A stretch of DNA of 64,000 bases, taken from NCBI RefSeq assembly GCF_008831285.2, contig NC_045141.1, positions 27,579,315-27,643,314 of the forward strand. The letters are read 5' to 3'. Position numbers and translations under genes: made by a program. Positions within the stretch are counted from its first letter, which is position 1; the number at the start of each line of letters is the position of its first letter. Shown here piece after piece: positions 12,630-25,149 of the stretch. This stretch comes from Nymphaea colorata. Lineage: Eukaryota; Streptophyta; Magnoliopsida; Nymphaeales; Nymphaeaceae. Below the pieces are notes generated by a model. It saw only the letters and a program-made list of their open reading frames with translations. It searched no databases and was not told the DNA's origin.

Positions 12630-13010
12630 CATCCATTTATCTACCCAAAATCTACATCGAAGCCCATCGCCAATTTGATAGACAACTCTGTCTTCCACCG
12701 TGGCCCAACCCCAGCCAGGGCTTGTCTATCCCCATGATCCTTTCCAGGGTTTAAGAAGGTTCCATAAGCTGGTCGTTGGCCTAAGATACCTACTCTGCAG
12801 CCATTTCCACAGTGTGCCATTCTTATTGACTAAGTTACAGATTCTACTAGCCATAAATCCTTATTCACATCTACAAGGGGAGTCAAACCAATACCTCCTT
12901 CAGTCTTGGGTTTGCAAGCAGACTTCCAGCTTATAAGATAAAATTTTCTCTTCCCATGTCGATCATCTGCCAACAAAAGTCATTCATTGCCCTTTCAAGC
13001 TTTGTAAAAT
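12630..13010 (-). mobile_element. LINE (non-LTR) retrotransposon remnant, region after RT
   Basis: Minus-strand frames give SWKSACKPKTEGGIGL, then LWKWLQSRYL, then VEDRVVYQIGDGLRCRFWVD. This is the typical order of the segment after the reverse transcriptase in plant L1-type LINEs (WxxxCxPKxEGGLG, then LWxxxxxxKY, then xGdGxxxxFWxDxW). At least one stop and frame changes are present, and no full RT or endonuclease is nearby. It lies about 0.6 kb downstream of the RINGv gene. Confidence 0.7.
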
Positions 13011-13566
13011 TTCCACATTTGCTTTGTGCTATTTTCCCAACATTTCACATGACAAACATGCAGCCTCCATGCGGTGGATTCACATCCAAACACTTCAAGA
13101 TGCTACTAGATTATCTTGCAAAATAAACAAGTCGAGTCGATTATATTTCTCATCTATACTTGGAAGCAATTTGGGGTTTCATCAACAAAAAATCAGATCC
13201 GAGCCTGAGCAAAAAACATCTGAACTTACATAGGAACAACCTACTTAAAGGATTCCTACCTACCCAATCGCATAGGTTTACCTGGGTTACAATGTCATAC
13301 TGATTAAGCAAACGACCCTGCCACACACAAATTTCACAAACAAGCACCTGGAATGAACTCTCTCTCTCTTTCTCTCTCTCTCTGTCCGTGTAAATGGCAT
13401 TACAAGTACTGTATATGCTCTACATAAGACTAATCACAAGCCAGATGATGGTGAACTCTATACTTTGACTGAAATATGTACACTGCTAAGCTATCCTTAG
13501 TGCTTAAGAAACATAAGAGTACAATAATCAACCAAGCCAGCTATATGCTTAAGCAACCTCTGGTCC

Positions 13567-15961
13567 TTATATGTCAGTGAAGGCATACTCTTGAGAATGT
13601 GCTCCTGATGATTGCCCGGGTTGTGAGTGTACATGCTGAGGGTTGTCATGATACTCCAACCAAGCAAGCCTCCCCTGTCTACCCCACCGGTTGAGTGCCA
13701 CAATTAGAGAACTGCCACATGCTACAGTTCCAAATCCAACCATAGAAGAAAGTAGGATGGATAGAACGATCTGAACATGAATCTGCAGTTTGGCAAACTA
13801 AAAGTCAATTTAAAGCTCAAACAGTGGAAATCATTTCATTCATGAAGCGTATGACATAGGAACGACATGGTTACTTAAAAGTTAAAAATGAACTTACCAG
13901 GGAATGGAAGAGGTAAGCGTAAAGCACCACTAACAAAAATTGAATAGTTGCATATATCCAGGCATGCCTTTTCCTAACTAAACAAGCAAAACAAGGATTA
14001 TTTCAAAGTCAAGTGATTTGAAAGCTCAACCACAATAGCAAATTACAATTGTGCAAATCGAATTACGTCTTTAAATGAGGGGATTTTCCTGGCTGCACCT
14101 ACTTTGGATGGGCCCAAGGTGCACAAAAGCACAAAAAAGAAATTGTTAGATGAGAGCCTAAGTAGGATTTTGAAAATGAAAAGCAGAACTTCTTTTCACA
14201 TGTTTTGAACAAATAGGACATCCAGCTTCGCTCCAAAGGAGCCAAACAAAATATTACAACTTTTCAGAAACTTTCTGATTTTTTCCTCCCTTTGTTTACT
14301 CGAGGTGCACATGTCCACTCAATGTCTTGGATGCTAAAAAAACTTTCGCAGCGCCCAGAAAACAACGTATTGGAAGGTGTAGAGTCTTACCCATTGTAGA
14401 TGCTGTTGTGGAAGCCAGAAGACCCAAGACACATGAAAATGGCAAGGACACAGCAAGCGAACCAGTTCTCATCTCCCCAACCTGTTCAAAAATTGGAAAT
14501 AAGAACACCTGAAAGTGGTGAATAATTGGAACCAAATGATTTAACTTACCAGAAACAGCTCGAGAAAGCAAAAATAAGCAAGGATGCTAATAATGATCAG
14601 AATGGGCATGTCTTGACATAGCCTGTCCATATACAAAGCAAAACAAGAACCACACAGGTCAGAATCAAGGAAAAAGGGAAAATAGAAGGAAGAAGACATC
14701 ATGGCATAAAGAGGTACATGATGCTGAGACCTTTTCAATAGTGAAACAACAAGAGCAACATACCTTCAGGAAGAACATAGAAATAATGCTGCCAATAGTG
14801 CAAAATATGTAGTTTGAAATACAGCCAGAAGGCCTTTCTTCTCTATCAAAAGTATCATGATGATGAAACCTAATAGGGGTTAATAGAGATGAGGGAGAAG
14901 AGGCAAACAAGATAGTATGTAATGAAACATCATAGCATGTAATGAAACATCTTCAGCACTTGGAAGAACCAGGTTTCACCTAATTTTCAAGTTAAATGAA
15001 TTAAAACTGACAAAAAATGCAGTATTTGAATTATTTCAGCTTAAAACAGAAACTCAAAAGGCTGCCTGAAATTTCACAATAGAATCCAGCTCAGAAAATG
15101 ATTGCTTGTGAAACTAGGAAGCCTCAACAAAAGCCTACTTGAGTTAATAGTGCACACATAAATGCACTAATGCAAACAAGATAGCATGAAACAAAACATC
15201 TTCTGCATTTGGAAGAACCAGATTTCACCTAATTTTCAAGTGAAATGGATCAAAACTGACAAAACATGCAGTATTTGAATGGTTTCAGCTTAGAACAGAA
15301 ACTCAATGGGCTGCCTGAAACTTCACAATAAAATCCAGTTCAGAAAATTATTGCTGGTGAAACTAGGAAACCTCAACAAAGCCTACTTGAGTTAATAGTG
15401 CACAATAGTGCACACATAAATGCACCAAGTATGAAAAGAGGCATGTTCATTAACCTGGTGACAAGACATTAACCAGTTCAGAACATGCAAAGGACTGCAA
15501 GGATACCATCTGAAGCAATCCCCTTGTACATGATCATTGATAAGCCAGAAAATACTTGTAAGATGCAATATGTTATACTCAAGCATAATATATTCCAGCT
15601 TCAATAAAGCTTATGGAAGAGAAACTGTTTTTGGCACCTTCATGGAATGGTGAATGCAAATTAATGCTCATAAAAAAGAAACTCAATTAGTGTCCTAGAA
15701 AATACAATGAAGATTACATACACCAACAACCCTTTGGCAATTTCTCATCAAGTTCTTCCCAAGAGTTTTCCAAAATATGATTCTTCATAGAAAAAGTCAG
15801 AAGTTTAAAGATTGAAAAAATGTAAAACAATTCAAGAAAGATATAAAATAAAAGGTTCCTCGGGATTTTCCTGTAAAAATAATGAAGAAATCACTAGAAT
15901 TGTTTTAGAATGTTAAACGTGTGTGTGTGTATGCGCATGCGCGCGTGCGCGCGCGCGCACG

Positions 15962-16010
<49 letters not shown>

Positions 16011-18746
16011 ATTCAAATTTCTTATGAAATTTTGCTATTAATGTCAGCTTCAAAATTGGTAATATAGATTATATTTTCAAAGTCAAAATATCAGTAACGT
16101 TGGTGACTACAATAAAAGGACAGTCTGCATGATGCATTTTGATTAGTGAGCCCCCAAAAATGTGCATGATTGTGATCCATCACAAGGACAAACAAACTTC
16201 AGTGAGTTCAAGTTCTGATCTGATTTGCGCCTGGTGGAAAATAACAGGTATCATCCGGGGGACAGGGTCCATCAACCTAATAACAAAGGCACTATCAGCT
16301 CACATTGAAACACCAATAGTCCAATACTCTTCATCAAATAGGCCACCACACCCTATTTAACTTGGTTGTGGATGTGTCTGGGTTTGCATGTCAATTTCTT
16401 ATGTTATACTTACATAAACATCCTTTCACAGACATGCACACATACACACCCTTGTTGCAACCACACCCACATTCTCGTGACATTATCTATTCTTGAGTTA
16501 AAACTCCGCACACTACCAATGCTGAGAACAAGGCACACCTACGCTCCTGTGACATAGCTTATTCGTTTTGAGTGAAAATTCTGTACACTACCATTCCCAG
16601 AACAAGCCAGTGTGGAGACTGGATGGTCGCCATAGTTAGATTCTAAATGGGACTTAAAAGTGTGAACTGCATCAGTGCCTACCATGTAAGGCATCAAGCA
16701 TTAATTGTGCTGACAGTAGAAATTTTGACATGGACATTAATGTCCCAACGTCTTTTCAACTAGGATTTTATTGTTAGTTGTGTAAAATACTTCCCAAATA
16801 AACATCCATACTGTCCTCATGTGAATTGACAAGCATCATATGGCCATAACAAAAATGTTGTTTATTTAGCACAGAGCATAGTGCATACGAAGAAAGTCTC
16901 TCCATGTTGGATGAATGGCATCAAGATTTGTCAATGCAAGTGCTGAAAATGGACAAATGAATATGCAAACTCGAACTGATGTAGGTTGCATGATGAAACT
17001 AGAAAAGGAAAAAAACGAAAGATAAAAGTAAAACCAACTAAAACAGGCATTTGGGGGGTAAGAACATGAATATGCAAACTATGATATTTCTAAAGTTGAG
17101 CTCTCTGAGTCTTGCAGACAAGATAACTGATACATGCCTGTAGTGTGGTTCACGTCGCTGAGGTCTATAACGTCTCTGCCTATTCACATTATCAATGTTT
17201 TGAATTCTCTGTAAAGTAACAGGAAGATTTTGAACCTCCTGCTTACAAACTTCACAGTTTTTATTTCCTTTGATGGTAAACCATTTTATGGCACACTCTT
17301 GATGGGCCAGTGAAAGCGCTCCTTTGCAGCCACACTCCAACTTTAAAGTCTCACCACCTTCATCTAGTTCAATCAAACATATTCTGCATACAGCTTCTTC
17401 TTCAGATATATCTTCACCTTTCTCCTTGGCATCTAAAACACATGAAGCATCATAATTAAAAGAAAAATCAATAACTAATGGATGAGTACACAAAAGAACT
17501 AGAAAACTAAATAATTTTCAGTAGATTGAAGTATATAGTAGTTGAATGAGTAGCACATAAATATGTGGAGATACCAGCATCTTCTACGCATGTAGAACTT
17601 GGGGTGACATGATCTGATGCAGCAATAAGAGGACTACTAGGAATTACACGAAAGAAACCTCCTAAGGTTTCCGTCCGTCTCAAGCTTTTGGGTCTGGCGT
17701 TCAAAGGAACAGATAGAGAACGGCACATGTGCTTCACAACTGATTTCTGCCAAGGGAAAAACAGGTATGAGTCTTCGTCACCCTGACAATCTTCTACTCA
17801 AAATGATTGCCTTGTATGTATGTGCAGACACATGCAAATGTAACCCCAAATTTTCTGTGCGTTTTGAGTTTATAACACAAGCCTTACTATTTCTAACCTC
17901 CACAACTGATTTTCAACATTCTTTTTGAGTTGAAAGCAGTTCAGGACATAGGCAAGAAATCACACAGATGCTGAATGCTAACTACCAATTTTTTGATGGA
18001 GATTCGTGCATTTGAGCTACTTCAATGCTTTCATATTAAAAAACATGAAATACTTACAACTGATACAGATGGATCATACGTGTTCTGCTCATTGGTTGTA
18101 GCCTCAGCAGTATAATTAGCAACTGGTAACGATGATGTTCTTCTCATCGAAGGATGCACCAATGCTTTTGACAAAGAAAATGATCTTATAATGGGAATCT
18201 TCCCCCGTTGGCCGTTCGATGATTCCCCAGTACATAAAATAGCAGTTTTTTCACCATCCGAAGATTTTATTTTACTTTTGAAGCTTGGCCATTGAAGTAG
18301 ACTCCTGATAGAGGATCTCCCTCTGGTTGTAGATGGGCTCTGTAAAACATTTCCCCTCACAGATGTAGGACTGGCGGGAGGCACGCCCAATCTTACAAAA
18401 GGCAATGCTAAGTCGCCCAATGATTTGGACGGTACATCTGACTGGTCTGATTGTCTCCGATGCTTAAAGGAACCAGCTTGCGCAGCTATTTTGTTTGATT
18501 CAACCCCCTAGAAAGCATAGAACAGGTTAATGGTCCTAAGCTAACCAGAGCATGCATTTCACTAGGTAAAGTTCCAAACACAAGCTATTTTTTTGGTGAA
18601 GTCAACAAAGGCATTAGCACACATAGACACACGCACACACGGAGACTAGAAACAGAGAGAGAGAGAGACAGAGAGGGAGAGTTGGAACATCTGTTTGATA
18701 CCTTTTTCAAATCCATGAAGTGGTAGATGTGCGTATTGTTGCTCAT
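13567..18746 (-). CDS. RINGv (RING-CH, MARCH-type) membrane E3 ubiquitin ligase, 473 aa
   Basis: Predicted membrane-anchored E3 ligase. Exons on the minus strand are 18746-18702, 18507-18058, 17746-17575, 17432-17138, 14622-14550, 14481-14391, 13977-13898 and 13782-13567. They total 1422 nt and stay in frame throughout. Residues 1-230 are Ser/Arg/Pro-rich and probably disordered. The RINGv domain is intact, with ligands C238, C241, C256, C258, H266, C269, C282 and C285 in the C4HC3 order and seven residues between C258 and H266. Four hydrophobic helices follow (starting near MPILIIISILAYFCF, SLAVSLPFSCVLGLL, WIYATIQFLLVVLY and IVLSILLSSMVGFG), as in plant proteins of this type. Intron 4 appears to start with GC instead of GT (CAG|GCATGT). 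That 2.5-kb intron holds a tandem duplication and a Z-DNA-like tract. The substrate is unknown. Confidence 0.9.
14903..15423. repeat. ~250-bp diverged tandem duplication in intron 4 of the RINGv gene
   Basis: Two consecutive units (about 14903-15165 and 15172-15423) share AAACAAGATAG, then CACCTAATTTTCAAGT, then GCAGTATTTGAAT, then GCCTACTTGAGTTAATAGTG, in order, with scattered substitutions. The second unit also carries a small internal repeat of AGTGCACA. Confidence 0.85.
15917..16006. repeat. alternating purine-pyrimidine (GT/GC) tract joined to a GA microsatellite
   Basis: Bases 15917-15963 alternate purine and pyrimidine without a break (GT run, then ATGCGCATGCGCGCGTGCGC, then more GC and CACGCA). 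A GA run follows to 16006. The first part has Z-DNA potential; the second could form a triplex. Both lie in intron 4 of the RINGv gene. Confidence 0.9.
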
Positions 18747-21700
18747 TACCTATAAAACATGCTTTTGATTAACCACTGACCGTTTCTCTTTATTCTGATC
18801 TCCGAGGGCAACATAGATGTGCTTATCATTGAGTTATTTTAAAAAAAGGCCGAATATTTTAACATAACTTTTCGAGGATATTTGATCTTTATAGTATATA
18901 TAGCGGACATCATGATTAACTCTAATTACATATAGAGGCTTGCTATGCATAAAATAAGTTTGCATTGTCAAGGAGTTGGAAAGGCAGAGAGGTGCCACAA
19001 TGAAGTGGTCGTCAGGCTTTATTTAGTGAATATTCAATCCGAAATATTCTTCGAGGTAAGGAAAAAACAACTCAACATTGTAAAGACAACCAAAGAAACA
19101 TTTGAACACCTAGCCAATCATTCGATTGCTGATCTTGAATTATCTTGATTGGATAGTATCCTTCATGCTTGGACACATGCACGAGGACACACGGACATGG
19201 ACGTACAAGCATACACACGAGAAAACGTGAGAATGGGAATCATGGAGTGAAAAGGACATGGGAATGGGAACCATCGAGTCAAAAGAAAGTTAAGAATCTA
19301 AAAGGCTACAACTAATGATGGCCAAACAGCTTTGGCTTACCAATGACCAAGCAGGTTTTACATCTCCTACTTTAGCACATTTAGATTCAATAAGACTGGA
19401 ACTCCACGGTCATAAAGCTTTAAAGTTTAAAATGCGAAATTCAGACATGTTGTTCGACACTAATTGTAACTTTCACGAAATCGAGTTTAGACATTACATT
19501 CACCTAAATGATATCTTCATTTCTAAGCAACATTTTGGCGAAATCTTCACTCGTCAAAGTAAATTTTTCCTTTTAATTGGACCTTATGTCAATTTTTCCT
19601 TTTAATTGGACTTTATGTTGCACACCCCCATGAATGGAAGCGTGCACCAGGTTCATAAATGCTGAGAGTGAGAGAAATATGTGGAATGCTGCAAAAATCA
19701 GTTTGGACATCAAAACCTGCTCTATCGCTGGCCGACGGCTTACATCGGGCCGTATCGGCCACAATATACGGCCGATACAGGCCTTAATCATTTTTTTACT
19801 TTTTCCGAATCCGACGGAACCATGCACCGACATTAAAAGCACAGAGATATGGAGCATAATATTGATACCAAAACTAAGTTCAAAAGGGCACTTCGCAGTT
19901 TGTATGCATAAATCGCCCACGACAGCGGAGACGGGAAAAATTATAAATTTTAGGGAGGATTTATTCGCGTTTCAACAGATTTTACTGGTGATATAAGAGT
20001 TTTTTGGAAAAATCAAAGAACTTTTAAACTTTTCAAAAATATAGTGACGACGAAGCAGGAGCATGAGAACAAAATACAAGAGGCAGTAAAGTTACGGTTT
20101 TTTTTTAGATGTTCTAATAATTCCCAAAGCCATAAGGGCGACTCATCCCTTTGCTGGAGGGAAGAGGGGCGGGGGGGTGGAGAGAGAGAGAGAGAGAGAC
20201 CTGCTGAGGAGCCGGAAGCGGCGGGAGGATTGGGTTGACGGAACTTTCTTCGTCGGTGCCCTCTATAAGTATTTCGCTGACCATCGCCATCTCTTCTTTT
20301 TCGTCCTCTTTCTAATTTCTGGTATTATGGTTGCGCACGCTCACAATAGGCAGGCGCTCAGTAGGGTAAAAAAACCTTTCGGAAGCCGAAAACCGAACCA
20401 CTAGAACATATGGACGGTAAGGGGAATGCCGAAAAACAAGAAGCCTCTTGCAGAATAATCTAAGCAGAAGCCATTTTACAGGTTTCTGGAAGACCGTAAG
20501 GAATCCAACATCTGCACGTAGTAACGGCTCTTGGCCTTTTGGCTGCTCAACTCTGAGGGGAGTAAGAGGAGGACTCGGCAGTTGGTGGACAAGGGCGGTA
20601 TTCTGCGCTTAGGCCTACTCTTACTCACTCAGCGCAGCGCTCAAATAAGAAATGCTGAGATGGGCTTCGCCTGAACGACCCTGCGGCCCAATCCGCCGAG
20701 ATCACCCATCTTCCATGAAGCTTCCTCCGCCATTGCCACGACAGAAGAGTTTCGTTCCCGCGGTTGCTTCCACTTTCGTGTGCTTGGGAAGGCGAATACC
20801 GGATGCCATAGTTGGTCTTCAAACTTGGGCCCCTTCCCCTCAGATAGTTGCCGCCAGGACGTGACACAGCAAAGCTCATGAGCGTACGTCTTATTCATTT
20901 GGTGCAACGGATCGCTTACTTCTTTGCGCACACTTGGAAAATATTTTAGTAACTTAACCGCGTGTCCTCTTAGGGTTGACTAAACTTTTTAACTGAGACG
21001 TAACAGTCGAAAGAAACTTCTCGCCGGCTTCTTCTTATCCTTGTGTATTGGTTCTTTGAACCACCAGTAACGGATGATGACGTTACTTAAAATATATTGG
21101 TTACTGTTAAAATTAAAAAAAAATACACTTTTTTTCCCAGCTTACTTTTTTTTAATAGTTAAAAAAATCCATCCCTCACCTTTTATAAACTGTCAAATGA
21201 AAGCATAAAGTCCACAATCTTTTTCAACGTTATTTTCTATCACTGAATTGAATTTTTATCGTTTTAGTTTACTTGTTTTCTCTAGTCAAGAAAAATTACT
21301 TTAAACCTTCGGTTCAGAAGCAGTTTCTCAATTGACATGCAAAAAAAAAAAAGTGTTCAAATGCCTTAAGTGACTTAAAATACCAACTCTAAAGAACACA
21401 TACACTGATACAAGTGGTAATTAAAAGGGAAGTTAAAATGTCCCTCCTAATATGGAATAGTTTGAAGATATCTTCTCTGTTGACCACCCGCCACAGTGCC
21501 CCCTCGTTGTGAAGGAGGTGAAAGTGCAATACGTGCGGAAGTTGTCAACGATGAATAGCTACTTAAAATACAAACAACGAATCTACCCACCTAAAGTTTT
21601 TTATTAATAGAAAAATTCCATCGGACCTCATATTTGGATAGAAAATACAATATAAAAAGGTATTTGCCGTTGGGTTTGCATTTGACTTGAAAGACAAATG

Positions 21701-21770
21701 ACTCATCCGAAGATGTAAGAAGCGCAAAGCCTTATAAATAGGCATGACGGTGGAGAGGAGATCTGCTTTT
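18747..21770. other. intergenic region upstream of the RINGv gene
   Basis: No supportable gene. It contains a GGCCGTATCGGCC sequence with a facing CGGCCGATACAGGCC copy near 19746-19785, a GA tract near 20180-20198, and a relatively GC-rich stretch (about 20480-20880) with open frames on both strands that match nothing I know. Confidence 0.4.
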
Positions 21771-22090
21771 ACTTGGCCAGTTGGCGGCTGCCCCTTTTGG
21801 ACCTTCACCAACAATATTTAAAAGGTATACTTTGCAAATGGCAGGAAGAGTCAAATATGCATCGCATAATGAGAAGTGAATACGCGGCTAAGGTGTGGAA
21901 TCGAATGGTTAGAAGGTTTGGCAAAAAGAGACTTCCCTGGATGAACATCAAGGGAGAGTTTAAAATTTGGAGAGAAAGTAAATTCAAGAATGCGTGGATA
22001 GCCAAACGTTGGAAAGTGATTTTCATATTGTCGTATGGAAATTGTGTGTGAGGGCTTGCATGGATGCTTTCAGTAGGATGCAAGTGGGTT
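21740..22090 (+). mobile_element. possible LINE 3' remnant (RT zinc-binding-like segment)
   Basis: The plus frame reads EYAAKVWNRMVRRFG, then KFKNAWIAKRWKVIF, then LSYGNCVWGL. This resembles the tail of plant LINE polyproteins (cxxaxxVWnxv, then a helix leading to vxxxxxWxIWxeRN). The match is weak and the usual Cys/His ligands upstream are not evident. It could be an unrelated open frame. Confidence 0.4.
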
Positions 22091-22519
22091 TAGTTGATCT
22101 CTCTTTATTTCTTTGTGAGTGAAGGGTTTTATCTACTGCATATTTTTTGGTCAGAGGGAATTTTGCCCATGCTCTTTAGTTTTGTTGTTATAGTCTTGAT
22201 GCATCTCCTTACTTTCAGGTTGTGTTTGATTCCCTCCGATTTTATATCGGAGGGTTTTTCTACCTCAGATTAAGATAGCGAGGCCTGTTTGATGGTCTTT
22301 TCTGGATCTCGTGGGAGCTTAATGGTAAAGGATGATGCTTAAGGAGAGACTAGACTTGATTTCTTTACAAGTAGGTGCAAGAGATATTTAAAGAAGGAAA
22401 CAAGAGGTAACGTCTATATCCCATACAACTCACAGGTAAAAACTTGCTAAAGATAATGAAATAATTGTTATGGCTACACCTATAATTGAGGGATTTTCAA
22501 TCTATGGTAAGTAACCCCA

Positions 22520-23935
22520 ATACTCCCCTCAAGTTGGTGCTCCTGGATCAAGGAGACCCAACTTGCGTCTTAACATTATAAATGAATCTTTAGCCAGTGC
22601 CTTTGTGAAGATCTCCGCAATTTGGTTTTCTGTTTTTACATATTTAGTAGTAATTTCCTTATTTTGAATTCTTTCTCAAACAACATGACAATCAATTTCG
22701 ATATGTTTGGTTCTCTCATCAAATACTGGTTTGGTCAAAATATTTATAGCCGCCTTGTTGTTACAAAATAGTTCCATGGGTTGATGGTGAATGATTCCAA
22801 GATCATTAAGAATGTATCTTATCCAAGTCATCTTGCATGTGGCCAATGCTATTGCTCTATATTCTGCTTCTGCTTAAGACCTTGAGGCTGTAGTTTGTTT
22901 CCTCACTTTCCATGATATTGGCTTTTCTCCCATGAAGATACAGAAACCTAAAGTCAATTTTTTTGTCATTGGCAAGATGCGCAATCTAAATCACAATAAG
23001 CTTTGATGGATATATCATTGTTGGATGATAGTAAGATCCTATGTCTTGCCGTGCATTTGATGTACCTCAAAATTCTAAAGGCTGCATCTAAATGAGTCAT
23101 CCTGGGTTGTGCCATAAATTGACTCAACGTGTGAACACTATGTAAAATATCTAGTCGAGTGATGGTGAGATAAACTAGCTATCCTACTAGTTTTCTGAAG
23201 AATATGGGATCTTTTATCCATTGACCCTTTTCATTATCAAACTTTAAATGTTGCTCCATTGGTATGTCATTTGGCTTGGCACCACTATATCTAGCTTCAT
23301 TGAGCATATCAATGGTGTATTTCTTTTGTGATAGAAAAAATCCTTTTTTGAATGGGCCACTTCAATGCTTAAAAAATATTTCAACTCTCCCAAATCTTTC
23401 AACTTGAATTTGGGGTTGATGACTGATTTCAACTTGTCAATAGCATTGGTGTTGTCTCTTGCAACGATTATATCATCCACATAAACTATGATGAAGATGT
23501 TGTCTTGTTTAGCAATATGTGAAAATAATGAATGATTTGCCTTTAATTGGGAGAAGCCGGTTGCGACTGTTTCAGTCCATCTAAGGACTTCTTTAGCCGA
23601 CATACCTTGTTCTCCCTTATCAGGTAAAGTCGAGAGGAAGAGACATGTAGACTTCTTCAATGAGATCATCTTGGAGAAATGCATTATTGATGTCGACTTG
23701 AAATAAATTTCACCCTTTGCAATAGACGAAAGACATGGCAATGGGAGAGAAAATTTTTTGTGTAGTCGATGCCTTGTAGTTGGGTTAACCTTGGCGACTA
23801 CGTGAGCTTTATAGCGTTCGATGGTGCCATCGACATTATATTTGATTTTATAAACTCAGCGGCAGCCAATGGGTTGTTTGGCTGGTAGAAGAGTGACGAT
23901 GTCCCAAGTACAGATAAGAGAGGGATAATATGACT
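22520..23935 (-). mobile_element. degenerate Copia retrotransposon fragment (RT-RNase H, 3' end)
   Basis: Minus-strand pieces run in Copia order: PIGCR with a stop, VYKIKYNVDGTIERYKAHVV (RT start), TETVATGFSQLKANHSLF, FIIVYVDDIIVARDN (intact YVDD), FKLKDLGELKYFLSIEV, then RNase H-like FCNNKAAINIL, FDERTKHIEIDCH, a stop where V or F is usual, and QIAEIFTKAL. A polypurine tract (GAGGGGAGTATTGG, plus coordinates about 22520-22534) follows the last coding residues, which marks where a 3' LTR should begin. Several frameshifts and stops make it inactive. Confidence 0.88.
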
Positions 23936-24216
23936 ATAAGAGATTCGGTTAGTTGGGACATGTTAGGGAAATACACAAATTTTGGTTCAATGAGTACATA
24001 TAAGAGATGGATAATATTATCACTTTACAGGTGTTTATATTTACCACCGGCCAATCAGATTGCCAAGAGAAGAGTTAACAATAAATATATAGCGCAACCG
24101 AGAGGCCTCAGTCTAACAAAAAACATCATTAAGTGCTGACGAATTGAACATGTTGAGGACTTGTAAGTGTGAATTTTTATTAATAGTACAATGAACTTTG
24201 TATGTACAACATTGCC

Positions 24217-24378
24217 TAAGTTAAATCATTTTGTCACACAAACTAGTATACAATAGGTGTTTATTTGTTTGTCCTCGTGGGTTGCACACTCTTATACATC
24301 ATCTAAGTTAAACCAGTGTCACACGAACTAGTATACAATAGGTTTCTATTTGTTTGTAATCGTGGGTTGCACAATCCT
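24217..24378. repeat. ~85-bp diverged tandem duplication
   Basis: The order TAAGTTAAA, TGTCACAC, AACTAGTATACAATAGGT, TTATTTGTTTGT or CTATTTGTTTGT, CGTGGGTTGCACA is present twice in succession. Confidence 0.75.
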
Positions 24379-24420
24379 ATTAACAACATGGTGAATATGG
24401 ACAAGTGAATGTTACCGTCA

Positions 24421-25010
24421 TACCTCAATTTGAGAATGTTAAACTTGTACTGAAGATCGTTGGAAATCTTTAAAATGGGTAGTTAAGTGGTTGGTTGTTT
24501 TGGTTCCTAGATTAGAGTGGAAGTTGTTGACCAAGGAGGGGGGGTGTTGGGTTTGTGTTCCGCCAAACAACAATCTTGAGTCCAAGGTGCAGGGATAGAA
24601 GCAAAATCTTTTATTAGAGGGGTCAAACTTGAAAATTTTATAATAAAAATAAATTTTTTGAAACTGTGTACGGGGGCCAATTTAATTTTTCAAAATTTTT
24701 ACAAGGGCCAAATAAGAACTTCTAATACTTTTAGAAGGTAAATTTTGATTTACCAAACTCTTGGGAGGGCATGGCTCCTAGCAGCCTCCCATTGGTTCTG
24801 CCCCTGCCAGTGTGGGAATGCAGCAGTCTAGCCCACTGTCACACTGGGCTCAGGCTCCTAGGTTAGCAAATCTCAACTAGTTATTTAGTAGATTTGGTTC
24901 TAATTCAAAAAATGCTAGGAATGGTGTCAACCAATCATTTAACAAGCGCTTTCTATAAACTTTTGAAGATTTTTCATCATCTTCAACGTGAGAATAAATT
25001 ATTGGGCTAT
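24421..25010. repeat. foldback element (family of 50905-51188) interrupted by another element
   Basis: The left arm (about 24421-24490) has GAAGATCGTTGGAAATCTT and GGTTGTTTTGGTTCCTAG. The right arm (about 24915-25010), reverse-complemented, has GTTGAAGATGATGAAAAATC and a diverged ATTCCTAG. Both align to the arms of the element at 50905-51188. The middle is occupied by a separate short element at 24590-24806. A further single-arm-like piece lies at about 25025-25145. Confidence 0.6.
24590..24806. mobile_element. short MITE-like insertion
   Basis: It begins CAGGGATAGAAGC and ends GGTTCTGCCCCTG, whose reverse complement is CAGGGGCAGAACC. This gives imperfect terminal inverted repeats over about 217 bp of non-coding AT-rich sequence. 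No clear target-site duplication was seen. Confidence 0.5.
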
Positions 25011-25149
25011 TACAATCCACTTTATTTAAGTCATATGAGTCCACACATATAGGACCGCAAGTTCAAGTGTAAAACTGGCTCTTTTATAAGCATTTGAAGA
25101 CTTTTCAGTCCTCAATATGTGATCCAACTCCCATGATGTTACAATACAC

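Noticed and set aside
20625-20931. Open frames on both strands of a GC-rich stretch
   Set aside because: No recognisable domain, and sense and antisense frames are open together, which composition alone can give.
10885-23935. The two Copia fragments as halves of one element
   Set aside because: Both cover the same RT to RNase H region on the same strand and differ in sequence, so they are separate insertions.
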